Of a stretch of DNA of 64,000 nucleotides, positions 1 to 8,341 are shown piece by piece. Made by a program: the position numbers and the translations under genes. This DNA comes from Agrobacterium vitis (GTDB taxonomy: Bacteria > Pseudomonadota > Alphaproteobacteria > Rhizobiales > Rhizobiaceae): positions 1,725,001 to 1,789,000 of the forward strand of contig NZ_CP146242.1 in NCBI RefSeq assembly GCF_037039395.1. Direction: 5' to 3'. The notes beneath the pieces were generated by a model. It saw only the letters and a list, made by a program, of their open reading frames with translations, searched no databases and was not told where the DNA came from. How positions within the stretch are numbered: position 1 is the first letter of the stretch; each line of letters begins with the position of its first letter.

Positions 1-2327
1 TCGACCAGCCATGGCGCGGCGATAACCGAATCATTCTGCTGGAGCCAAGGCGATTGGCTGCGCGCGCCGCAGCGTCCCGCATGGCCTCCCTGATCGGTGA
101 GACCGTGGGTGAAACGGTGGGCTACCGGATGCGGCTCGATAACCGCATCTCCGCCAAGACACGGATTGAAGTGGTTACAGAAGGCGTGTTTGCCCGGATG
201 ATTCTGGAGGACCCCGAACTGTCAGGCATTTCAGCCGTACTGTTTGACGAATTTCACGAACGGTCGCTGGATGCGGATTTCGGTCTGGCGCTGGCATTGG
301 ATTGCCAATCCGCCCTGCGCGACGATTTGCGGCTGATCGTCATGTCGGCAACGCTGGATGTGCAGCGGGTGGCAGGCCTGATGCAGGACCCACCGGTGCT
401 GGAAAGTGCGGGGCGCAGCTTTCCCATCGATATCCGCCACCGCGATCGGCCCGGCACCGAGCGGATCGAAGACAGCGTCACCAGCGCTATTCTCGATGCC
501 CATGCCCATGAAAGCGGGTCGATCCTGGCCTTTCTGCCCGGACAGGCCGAGATCCGCCGCGTGGCGGAACGGCTGGAGGGCCGTTTGCCGGCGGCAACTT
601 TGATTGCGCCGCTTTACGGCAATCTTTCGCAGGGCGAGCAGGATCAGGCCATTAAACCCGCCGCCCCCGGCACCCGCAAAGTGGTTCTGGCCACATCGAT
701 CGCCGAAACCTCGATCACCATCGATGGGGTGCGGATCGTCATCGACAGCGGGCTGCAACGCCTGCCGGTCTATGAACCTTCAACGGGTATCACGCGACTG
801 GAAACCACCCGTGTTTCGCGGGCTTCCGCCGACCAGCGGGCCGGGCGGGCCGGGCGAACCGAGCCGGGTATCGCCATCCGGCTCTGGCATGCGGGTCAAA
901 CGGCAGCGATGCCAGCCTTCACCCCGCCGGAAATTCTCGCAAGTGATCTGTCCGGCCTGGTGATGGACATGGCTCATTGGGGTGTGACCGATGCTTCTGC
1001 CTTATCCTTTATCGATCAGCCGCCCGCCGCCGCCTTGAAGGAGGCGCGAAACCTGCTGCTGGCTCTCGGTGCCCTGGATGATCAGGGCCACTTGACGGCC
1101 AAAGGCAAGATCATGCGCGGCCTTGGCCTGCCGCCGCGGCTTGCCGCCATGGTGATTGCCGCCGCAGAAGAGGGACAGGCCAAAACAGCCAGCGAAATCG
1201 CTGTCCTGCTGACAGAACAAGGATTGGGTGGAACGGATATCGATCTGGAAGAACGCCTGCGCCGGTTTCGGTCGGACCGCAGCGAGCGGGCCGGTGCAGC
1301 GCGCAAGCTGGCGGAGCGATTGACGAAAGACCTGCCGAAACGTCAGGCCACCACCACCCCGGCGCTGGCCGGAGTGCTGCTTTTACATGCCTATCCTGAC
1401 CGGATCGCGCTGAAACGCGGCGCGCCCGGGCGATATGTCATGGCAAACGGGCGCGGCGCGGAACTGGCGCAAACCGAACGGCTGGCGGCAAGCGACATGC
1501 TTGTCATTGCCGATCTGACCGGGCGGGCGGCGCAGGGGCGCATCCTGAGCGCGGCGGAAATCCGCCTTTCCGATATAGAAGAGAGCCTGCCGGAGGCAAT
1601 CATTCAGGGCGATGAGAGCTTTTTCGACCCGCCAAGCGGCCAGGTCCGGGCGCGAAGGGTCAAGCGGATCGGTGCGATCATTCTGGAGGAGACACCGCTA
1701 GGGCGACCCAGTGGCGAAGGCGCCACCAGGGCACTGGCTGAGGGTTTGCGGCAATTGGGCCTCGAACGCCTGAATTTCAGCAAGAATGCCGAGCAATTGC
1801 GCCAGCGCATCGGTTTTCTGCATCGCACGCTCGGAGCACCCTGGCCGGATATGCATGACGAGGCCCTGCTGGATCGGCTTGAGGACTGGTTCATTCCCTT
1901 CCAGACCGGTGTGCGCAGCCTTGCCGATATTTCCATGGGCGGCATCATCGACGGGCTGAAGGCGCTGGTGCCTTACGAGGCGCAGCGTGATCTGGACCGG
2001 ATGGCACCGACCCATTTTACCGCGCCGACCGGCATGAGCCATCCGATCCAATATGACGGCGACGAGCCGAAGCTGACGATCCGCGTTCAGGAGCTGTTCG
2101 GCCTGAAAACCCATCCGGCCATCGGCGGGGGACGGTTGCCGCTGCTGCTGGAACTGACGTCGCCGGCGCATCGGCCGATCCAGACGACCCGCGACCTGCC
2201 TGGTTTCTGGGCGGGATCATGGAGCGACGTGCGTGCCGATATGCGCGGGCGCTATCCCCGCCATCCCTGGCCGGACGACCCTGCCGCTGCGGCCCCCACG
2301 ACACGGGCCAAACCGCGTGGTACATAG
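1..2327 (+). CDS. hrpB: ATP-dependent helicase HrpB, 5' partial
   Basis: DEAH-type RNA helicase-like protein of the HrpB family; its cellular role is poorly defined. The reading frame is open from base 3 (DQPWRGDNRIILLEPRRLAA), so the start codon and Walker A motif lie outside the window. Visible motifs are the Walker B variant DEFH (LFDEFHERS near nt 240-266), the SAT motif (VMSATL near nt 340) and motif VI QRAGRAGRTEPG (nt 833-868). The C-terminal HrpB domain ends in the typical MRGRYPRHPWPDDP. An internal TTG at nt 54 is not the real start. actS follows after 36 bp on the same strand. Confidence 0.93.
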   Translation, partial: DQPWRGDNRIILLEPRRLAARAAASRMASLIGETVGETVGYRMRLDNRISAKTRIEVVTEGVFARMILEDPELSGISAVLFDEFHERSLDADFGLALALDCQSALRDDLRLIVMSATLDVQRVAGLMQDPPVLESAGRSFPIDIRHRDRPGTERIEDSVTSAILDAHAHESGSILAFLPGQAEIRRVAERLEGRLPAATLIAPLYGNLSQGEQDQAIKPAAPGTRKVVLATSIAETSITIDGVRIVIDSGLQRLPVYEPSTGITRLETTRVSRASADQRAGRAGRTEPGIAIRLWHAGQTAAMPAFTPPEILASDLSGLVMDMAHWGVTDASALSFIDQPPAAALKEARNLLLALGALDDQGHLTAKGKIMRGLGLPPRLAAMVIAAAEEGQAKTASEIAVLLTEQGLGGTDIDLEERLRRFRSDRSERAGAARKLAERLTKDLPKRQATTTPALAGVLLLHAYPDRIALKRGAPGRYVMANGRGAELAQTERLAASDMLVIADLTGRAAQGRILSAAEIRLSDIEESLPEAIIQGDESFFDPPSGQVRARRVKRIGAIILEETPLGRPSGEGATRALAEGLRQLGLERLNFSKNAEQLRQRIGFLHRTLGAPWPDMHDEALLDRLEDWFIPFQTGVRSLADISMGGIIDGLKALVPYEAQRDLDRMAPTHFTAPTGMSHPIQYDGDEPKLTIRVQELFGLKTHPAIGGGRLPLLLELTSPAHRPIQTTRDLPGFWAGSWSDVRADMRGRYPRHPWPDDPAAAAPTTRAKPRGT

Positions 2328-2363
2328 ACCTTGCCCGAAGGAGGACGGGCGGGGGGAACGTGA

Positions 2364-3668
2364 ATGAGCGCAAAGACGGATATTCGCATGCATTTTGGTA
2401 CATCCAGCCGCAGATTGCGGCTTGAAACGCTTGTTCGGCTTCGCTGGCTGGCGGTCGCAGGGCAGACCATAACCCTGGCGATTGTCGCGCTGGTCCTGCA
2501 ATTTCCGATGCCGGTACTGGCCGCCGCCATCCTGATCGGCGCATTGGCAGTGGTGAATTTCCTGCTGCAACTGGCCTTTCCGTCCACCCAGAGGCTGGAA
2601 CCGATCTGGACACTGGCGATCCTGGCGCTGGACCTTTTCCAGATGGGAGCGCTGCTATTCATCACCGGCGGACTGGCCAATCCCTTCGCGCCGCTGATCT
2701 GCGTACCGGTCATCGTGGTTTTTGCCTCCCAGCCGCTGCGCCATTCCATGGCCTTGCTGGGCCTGGCGATGATTTGTATCTCTGTACTCGCCTTCACACC
2801 TTTTCCCCTGCCCTGGTATGCCGATTATATCGATCGCGGCGGCCCGGTCATGCTGGTGGCAATCTGGTGCTCGATCGTGTCGATGACCGCCTTTGCCGCC
2901 TTCTATGCCTATCGGGTGTCCAAGGAGGCCAATCTTCTGGCCGATGCGCTGGCGGCAACCGAATTGGTGCTGCAAAAGGAAAAGCATCTTTCCCAGCTGG
3001 ATGGACTGGCCGCCGCCGCCGCCCATGAATTGGGGACGCCTCTGGCGACGATCAGCGTCGTTGCCAAGGAAATGGAACGGGAATTGGGCAAAGACCCCCG
3101 GTTTGGCGAGGACGTCCAGCTGCTGCGCAGCCAGAGCGAACGTTGCCGCGACATTCTCAAACGGTTGACCACCCTGTCCGCCGAGGATGAGGCGCATATG
3201 CGGCAATTGCCGCTCTCTTCCTTGATTGAGGAAGTGATCGCGCCTCACCGGGACTTCGGCATCAAGCTGACGGTGGCAGAGGTTTCGGACCGCGCCAGCG
3301 AGCCGGTGGGTAACCGCAATCCCGGTATTCTCTACGGGCTTGGCAACCTGATCGAAAACGCCCTGGATTATGCACGGGAGCAGGTGATCGTGACCGTGGA
3401 GCATGACAACCGTCATGTGACGATCATGATCGAGGACGATGGAGAAGGCTTTGCGCCCGATATCCTGCTGAGGATCGGCGAGCCTTATGTCACCAGCCGC
3501 AAAAGCGATGCGCGGGCGGGCGGGCTTGGGCTGGGCCTGTTCATTGCCAAGACCTTGCTGGAGCGTTCCGGCGCTGTCCTGACTTTTGAAAACCGGGGCG
3601 CTTCCAACCCGGGGGCACGGGTAACAGTGCGCTGGCCGCGCCGGGAAATGGAAACACCGACAAAGTGA
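2364..3668 (+). CDS. actS: ActS/RegB-type redox sensor histidine kinase
   Basis: Membrane sensor kinase of the RegB/PrrB/ActS family, which controls redox-responsive energy and carbon metabolism and acid tolerance in rhizobia. The first ~190 residues hold about six hydrophobic segments. The family's quinone-site motif GGLANPF is at residues 102-108. The H-box is AAAAHELGTPLATI with the phosphorylated His at 221, and the redox cysteine is C261 in SERCRDIL. A GHKL ATPase domain follows (N box GNLIENALDYA, G boxes DDGEGF and GLGLGLF). The ATG at 2364 follows a purine-rich GGGGGAACGTGA. The partner actR lies 157 bp downstream, past a repeat. Confidence 0.95.
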   Translation: MSAKTDIRMHFGTSSRRLRLETLVRLRWLAVAGQTITLAIVALVLQFPMPVLAAAILIGALAVVNFLLQLAFPSTQRLEPIWTLAILALDLFQMGALLFITGGLANPFAPLICVPVIVVFASQPLRHSMALLGLAMICISVLAFTPFPLPWYADYIDRGGPVMLVAIWCSIVSMTAFAAFYAYRVSKEANLLADALAATELVLQKEKHLSQLDGLAAAAAHELGTPLATISVVAKEMERELGKDPRFGEDVQLLRSQSERCRDILKRLTTLSAEDEAHMRQLPLSSLIEEVIAPHRDFGIKLTVAEVSDRASEPVGNRNPGILYGLGNLIENALDYAREQVIVTVEHDNRHVTIMIEDDGEGFAPDILLRIGEPYVTSRKSDARAGGLGLGLFIAKTLLERSGAVLTFENRGASNPGARVTVRWPRREMETPTK

Positions 3669-3709
3669 CTTTACCGACAGAGGCGAGTGCGCAATAACGC
3701 TGCGGACGT

Positions 3710-3812
3710 TAGAGCGTTTCTGCTCTTCTATGGAATCGCAGCAACGCTTTAACTCTTTGTTTTAGCATTTCCGGACGGAAAACCGGTTTCCACTTTTCCT
3801 GGAAATGCTCTA
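3710..3812. repeat. dispersed small intergenic repeat, copy 1
   Basis: This 103-bp element fills most of the actS-actR gap. It is bounded by TAGAGC and GCTCTA and contains the core TTTCCGGACGGAAAACCGG followed by TTTCCACTTTTCCTGG. Diverged relatives lie at 5884-5918, 25355-25420 and, inverted, at 40283-40355. Such short palindromic repeats are common between rhizobial genes. It may shape the actS-actR transcript as a hairpin, but that is inference. Confidence 0.7.
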
Positions 3813-3825
3813 GGATTGAAAGAAC

Positions 3826-4401
3826 ATGACCCAGGATATGCCGATCACCCACGAAGACGGCGCTGCCGATCTCGGCCCGGACGCCACCTTGTTGATAGTC
3901 GATGACGACCAGCCGTTTTTGCGACGGCTGGCCCGCGCCATGGAAACCCGTGGCTTCCAGGTGGATATTGCCTCCTCCGTGGCGGAAGGCATCGCCAAGG
4001 CCAAGACCGCAGCACCGAAATATGCCGTGGTCGACCTGCGGCTTGGTGATGGCAATGGTCTTGATGTGATCCAGGCCATTCGTGAAAGCCGAACCGACAC
4101 GCGGATTATCGTGCTGACCGGCTACGGCAATATTGCCACCGCCGTCACCGCCGTCAAACTCGGCGCGGTGGATTATCTGTCGAAACCTGCCGATGCCGAC
4201 GATGTGTTCAACGCCCTGACCCAGCGTCCGGGCGAAAAGGCCGATGTGCCGGAAAATCCGATGTCTGCCGACCGGGTGCGCTGGGAACATATCCAGCGGG
4301 TTTACGAGGCCTGCGAACGCAATGTCTCGGAAACCGCAAGGCGGCTGAACATGCACCGCCGCACCCTGCAACGCATTCTGGCCAAGCGCGCACCAAAGTA
4401 A
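3826..4401 (+). CDS. actR: ActR/RegA-type response regulator
   Basis: Two-domain response regulator, partner of ActS. The receiver domain (about 20-135) carries the acidic pair in VDDDQPF, the phospho-acceptor D70 in VVDLRLGDG and K in YLSKPADAD. A short linker leads to a Fis-type helix-turn-helix, SETARRLNMHRRTLQRIL, at the C-terminus. At 191 residues it is close to the usual length for ActR/RegA/PrrA. The start at 3826 (MTQDMPIT) sits behind TGAAAGAAC; an ATG four codons later is an alternative. Activates redox-regulated promoters in relatives. Confidence 0.95.
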   Translation: MTQDMPITHEDGAADLGPDATLLIVDDDQPFLRRLARAMETRGFQVDIASSVAEGIAKAKTAAPKYAVVDLRLGDGNGLDVIQAIRESRTDTRIIVLTGYGNIATAVTAVKLGAVDYLSKPADADDVFNALTQRPGEKADVPENPMSADRVRWEHIQRVYEACERNVSETARRLNMHRRTLQRILAKRAPK

Positions 4402-4420
4402 CTAGCATGCGCCGAAATCA

Positions 4421-4906
4421 TCAGGGCAGAAATTGCGGGGCGGCATCCCATTCGGCCCGCATCAACCGTTGGGCCGCCGCACGCGAAAAGGCCAGCATCA
4501 CGGATTTGCGCGTGGCGGGGGCAAGCCTGTGTTCCGGCGCATCGCGCAACAGATGCGCGCCATAGCCGTCTGAAACGATCAGACCGCAGTCTTGCGGAAA
4601 AATCTCCTGGGGCACATCGGGCAGCGTGGCAAAAAACAGCCGGTCACAATGCTGGCGATAGTCCGGCCATTTGCGATCGACCCGGTAATCCTCGATGGAG
4701 GATTTGATCTCGGTAATCCAGATTTCACCCTTATCCGAGACGCTGATCAGGTCGGCGCGGCGGCCGCTGGCCAGCGAAAGCTCCGGCAGCACGGCATGGC
4801 GCATCTGATCGAGAAGCAATTGCGTGCCACGGCGAATCATTAAGGCCCGTTCGGACTGTCTTCCGTCGATTAATGTATTCTTAACGGAAATAGTAAGAAT
4901 CGTCAT
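4421..4906 (-). CDS. mmcB: MmcB family DNA repair protein
   Basis: Belongs to the MmcB family, PD-(D/E)XK-nuclease-like proteins implicated in alphaproteobacterial DNA-damage tolerance. Visible features are RRADLISVSDKGEIWITEIK, where D...ExK resembles the nuclease core, and a DFR-like YRVDRKWPDYRQHCD segment; 161 residues fits the family. I chose the ATG at 4906 because it is preceded by AGAGAAG at good spacing. The frame stays open up to 5002, but that extension has no ribosome site. A TTAA-N7-TTAA motif lies at 4870-4884 just inside the gene. The gene converges on actR. Confidence 0.85.
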   Translation of the reverse strand: MTILTISVKNTLIDGRQSERALMIRRGTQLLLDQMRHAVLPELSLASGRRADLISVSDKGEIWITEIKSSIEDYRVDRKWPDYRQHCDRLFFATLPDVPQEIFPQDCGLIVSDGYGAHLLRDAPEHRLAPATRKSVMLAFSRAAAQRLMRAEWDAAPQFLP

Positions 4907-5082
4907 AATCTTCTCTTGGCGAGCCTCAAGTCTGTTGCAAAAAAGCCAGTCTTCAGCAATTTGCGAGGCCAGAGACGGCATGGGTCTTCTGTTCCCTTGC
5001 AAACTCCACTGTAATCAAAAATATACCACTATCAAAGCTGGTAACACAGATCATTTCCCGCCCGAAAGTCGATGAGCCTCCC

Positions 5083-5781
5083 ATGCGAATCCGCAATGCA
5101 CTGACCGTGCTCGGTCTATTCTCCACCCTCGCCATCACTGGCTGCTCCACCACGTCGGAAGCCGACAGCAAAAAGACCGCTGAGGCCGCGCCTGTTGTCG
5201 CCCCCGCCTCGGTCGAAACAGCACAGATCTTCGATGATTCCTATGGTCCGGTTACGGATGCCGGCTATGCGCTGCCGGGCATTCCGATCCAGAAGGTCAA
5301 CCCGAAGTTCCGCCGCCAGATCATTGCGTTCGACACGACAGAGCGGCCCGGTACGATCATCGTCAACACCAAGGAACGCTTCCTGTATTACGTCCTGCCG
5401 AATGGCAAGGCGATCCGCTACGGCATCGGCGTTGGCAAGGATGGCTTCGCCTGGCAGGGTCAGGCCTATGTTGCCTGGAAGCAGGAATGGCCAACCTGGC
5501 ATCCGCCGAAGGAAATGGCCGTACGCAAGCCGGAAGTGGCCAAATATGTCGAAAACGGCATGGGGCCCAGCATCAGCAATCCGCTTGGCGCCCGCGCCAT
5601 GTACCTGTTCAACGACAAGGGCCAGGACACGCTGTTCCGCATCCACGGTTCGCCGGAATGGGCTTCGATCGGCACGGCTGCCTCTTCGGGCTGCATCCGC
5701 ATGATCAACCAGGATGTCATCGACCTCTACAGCCGCGTCCTGCCGGGCAAGGCCACCAAGGTCATCGTTCAGCAGTCCTGA
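5083..5781 (+). CDS. L,D-transpeptidase (YkuD/ErfK family) lipoprotein
   Basis: Cell-envelope L,D-transpeptidase that would form 3-3 peptidoglycan cross-links or attach proteins to the wall. A lipoprotein signal ends in the lipobox LAITGC (C21), so it should be membrane anchored facing the periplasm. The YkuD catalytic motif is complete: HGSPEW with H188, and SSGCIRM with the nucleophile C204. Rhizobiaceae encode many paralogues, and mainly polar-growing cells use them, so I give no symbol. It is transcribed alone and ends in a clear hairpin terminator at 5812. Confidence 0.9.
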   Translation: MRIRNALTVLGLFSTLAITGCSTTSEADSKKTAEAAPVVAPASVETAQIFDDSYGPVTDAGYALPGIPIQKVNPKFRRQIIAFDTTERPGTIIVNTKERFLYYVLPNGKAIRYGIGVGKDGFAWQGQAYVAWKQEWPTWHPPKEMAVRKPEVAKYVENGMGPSISNPLGARAMYLFNDKGQDTLFRIHGSPEWASIGTAASSGCIRMINQDVIDLYSRVLPGKATKVIVQQS

Positions 5782-5811
5782 TGTCAGCCAATCGATAGCC
5801 TTCATCAAAAA

Positions 5812-5837
5812 GCCGCCGGAGCGATCCGGCGGCTTTT
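5812..5837 (+). terminator. rho-independent terminator of the L,D-transpeptidase gene
   Basis: GCCGCCGGA pairs with TCCGGCGGC around a GCGA tetraloop, followed by TTTT. It begins 30 bp after the stop codon. Confidence 0.88.
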
Positions 5838-5838
5838 G

Positions 5839-5854
5839 TGTTTCACGTGAAAAT
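5839..5854. other. parS: parS-like ParB-binding palindrome
   Basis: TGTTTCACGTGAAAAT matches the widely conserved parS 16-mer TGTTTCACGTGAAACA at 14 of 16 positions; only the last two bases differ. It lies between the terminator at 5812 and the 3' end of glcB, outside any gene. ParB would load here for chromosome segregation. Confidence 0.65.
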
Positions 5855-5883
5855 TTCAGTCCGCTTCACCGGATCGCTCTAGA

Positions 5884-5918
5884 CGCAAAACCGTTTCACA
5901 CTTTTGCTGGAATTGCTG
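5884..5918. repeat. dispersed small intergenic repeat, copy 2 (overlaps the glcB 3' end)
   Basis: GCAAAACCGTTTCACACTTTT then GCTGGAATTGCT resembles the right half of the repeat at 3710-3812. The copy reaches into glcB, so the last few codons of the malate synthase appear to be repeat-derived. Confidence 0.6.
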
Positions 5919-8076
5919 TGGCCTTCAACTCAAGCCGGCGACGGTGCAGAACCGGTTCGGTATAGCCGTTCGGCTGTTCCCTGCCCTTCAACACCAGATC
6001 AAGCGCCGCCTGGAAAGCGATGGAACTGTCGAAATCGGCAGCCATCGGGCGATAGGCCTTATCGCCTGCATTCTGCTTGTCGACGATGGCTGCCATCCGT
6101 TTCAGCGTTTCGACAACCTGCGCCTCGGTGACAACGCCGTGATGCAGCCAATTGGCCATGTGCTGGGCGGAAATGCGCAAGGTCGCGCGGTCTTCCATCA
6201 GGCCGACATTGTTGATGTCAGGCACTTTCGAGCAACCGATGCCCTGGTCGATCCAGCGGACCACATAGCCGAGGATGCCCTGGGCATTGTTATCCAGTTC
6301 GCGCTGAATTTCTTCCGGCGTCCAATTAGGACGCGTGGCCACCGGCACCGACAGAATATCGGAGAGCTTGGCCCGTGTCCTGCTCTTCAATCCGGCCTGC
6401 ACGCCCGCGACATCCACCTGATGATAATGGGTGGCATGTAGCGTTGCCGCCGTTGGCGATGGAACCCAGGCGGTATTGGCGCCCGCTTTCGGATGGGCGA
6501 TCTTCTGTTCCAGCATCGCCGCCATCAGGTCCGGCATGGCCCACATGCCCTTGCCGATCTGCGCATGGCCGGACAGACCGCATTGCAGACCGATATCGAC
6601 ATTCCAGTTTTCATAAGCCGCAATCCAGGCGGCCTGTTTCATATCGCCCTTGCGGATCATCGGCCCGGCCTCCATCGACGTATGGATTTCGTCGCCGGTG
6701 CGGTCGAGGAAGCCGGTATTGATGAACACCACCCGGTCCTTGGCAGCGCGGATGCATTCCTTGAGGTTAACCGTCGTGCGGCGCTCCTCATCCATAATGC
6801 CCATCTTGATCGTATTGGGTTCCATGCCCAGCGCCTGTTCGACACGGGTGAAGATTTCGACAGCAAACGCCACTTCTTCCGGCCCATGCATTTTCGGCTT
6901 CACCACATACATCGAGCCCTGGCGTGAATTCTTCCGCCGTCCATTCGGCCCGATATCATGCAGCGCGATCAGCGCGGTCACCATCGCGTCCATGATCCCT
7001 TCCGGCACCTCGGCACCGTCGCGATCCAGAATGGCCGGATTGGTCATCAGATGCCCGACATTGCGAATCAACATCAGCGACCGGCACGCGACGGTAAAGG
7101 GCTTGCCCTGCGGGTCGGTGAATTCAAGATCGGGATTGAGGGTACGGGTAAAGACATGATCGCCCTTGGCAACCACTTCCTCCAGATCGCCCTTCATCAG
7201 GCCGAGCCAATTGGAATAGGCCAGGATCTTGTCCTCGGCATCGACCGCGGCAACCGAATCCTCACAGTCCATAATGGCAGTAATCGCCGATTCCAGCCTG
7301 ATATCATTGATATGTGCCTTATCGGCGGCACCAATCGCGCCTTTGGCGTCAATGCAGATTTCCACATGCAGGCCGTTTCGGCGCAAAAGATAGGACGTCA
7401 CGTTGCCGTCCTCGCTTAACGTTCCCGCCAGTTGTGAAGGGTCCATCAATCCGGTCTTGTCGCCGGAGGTCAGCGTCACATCGAGATAACCATCGGTCAG
7501 CGCAAGCCCTGCCACATCTGCCCAGCGGCCACCCGCCAGCGGCACGGACTGATCGAGGAAAGCCCGCGCCCAGGCAATAACCTTTTCACCGCGTTTGGGA
7601 TTATACTCCCTGCCCTTTTCAGCACCATCGGCCTCGGAGATCGCATCCGTTCCGTAGAGCGCGTCGTAAAGCGAACCCCAACGCGCATTGGCGGCGTTCA
7701 GGGCATAACGGGCATTCATCACAGGCACGACGAGCTGCGGCCCGGCAATCGAAGCGATTTCCGCATCGACATTGCTGGTCGTCACGGAGAAATCCGGCCC
7801 TTCCGGCAGGAGATAGCCGATATCGCGCAGGAAAGCTTCGTAAGCCGCAAGATCCGAAGGCGCGCCGTTTTGCTTGTACCAGCTGTCCAGCTGCGCTTGA
7901 AAGGCGTCGCGTTTGGCCAGCAGGGCGCGGTTCGTCGGCGCAAGCTCATGCACGATTCTGGAGAAATGCTGGAAGAAGGCCTCTGGCTCCACGCCTGTCC
8001 CCGGCAAGGCCTCGCTCACCAGAAAATCATAGAGATCCTGCTCGATAGCCAGACCAGAGTGTTCGACACGCGCCAT
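5896..8076 (-). CDS. glcB: malate synthase G
   Basis: Condenses glyoxylate with acetyl-CoA to malate, as part of the glyoxylate bypass or glycolate use; cytoplasmic. The 726-residue length is typical of isoform G. Family stretches include [37 protein letters not shown] (with the glyoxylate-contacting Arg region) and [13 protein letters not shown]. The start is the ATG at 8076, which follows AGGAGG with ideal spacing. The frame is open to 8166, but that part lacks homology-like character. It is transcribed alone. Its extreme C-terminus overlaps a dispersed repeat. The junction with addA upstream is a suspected inversion breakpoint. Confidence 0.96.
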   Translation of the reverse strand: MARVEHSGLAIEQDLYDFLVSEALPGTGVEPEAFFQHFSRIVHELAPTNRALLAKRDAFQAQLDSWYKQNGAPSDLAAYEAFLRDIGYLLPEGPDFSVTTSNVDAEIASIAGPQLVVPVMNARYALNAANARWGSLYDALYGTDAISEADGAEKGREYNPKRGEKVIAWARAFLDQSVPLAGGRWADVAGLALTDGYLDVTLTSGDKTGLMDPSQLAGTLSEDGNVTSYLLRRNGLHVEICIDAKGAIGAADKAHINDIRLESAITAIMDCEDSVAAVDAEDKILAYSNWLGLMKGDLEEVVAKGDHVFTRTLNPDLEFTDPQGKPFTVACRSLMLIRNVGHLMTNPAILDRDGAEVPEGIMDAMVTALIALHDIGPNGRRKNSRQGSMYVVKPKMHGPEEVAFAVEIFTRVEQALGMEPNTIKMGIMDEERRTTVNLKECIRAAKDRVVFINTGFLDRTGDEIHTSMEAGPMIRKGDMKQAAWIAAYENWNVDIGLQCGLSGHAQIGKGMWAMPDLMAAMLEQKIAHPKAGANTAWVPSPTAATLHATHYHQVDVAGVQAGLKSRTRAKLSDILSVPVATRPNWTPEEIQRELDNNAQGILGYVVRWIDQGIGCSKVPDINNVGLMEDRATLRISAQHMANWLHHGVVTEAQVVETLKRMAAIVDKQNAGDKAYRPMAADFDSSIAFQAALDLVLKGREQPNGYTEPVLHRRRLELKATAIPAKV

Positions 8077-8341
8077 TTCAACCTCCTGCGGTAATCCATT
8101 CATCAAGGGGCAAAGCCTGTTCGCGGTGCAATGCGCGCCAGACGCCATCAAAGCCCCTGCCGCCAATGCTTTTACCGCCCCACGCTACCATCCCCGTTCT
8201 TGATTGGCTGTCAACCGGACATAAATCTGAAATATCTATGCAAATTTGGGCGAAATAGGAAATAAGCCTTTTGGTGCGTTCGAGACGAATTGCCGATCCC
8301 CCAAACCGCTCCGCCCTTTTAAGCGACAAACCCTAGATGTT

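Noticed and set aside
231..758. Long minus-strand ORF across hrpB
   Set aside because: Shadow of the hrpB coding frame, with low-complexity, GC-driven composition.
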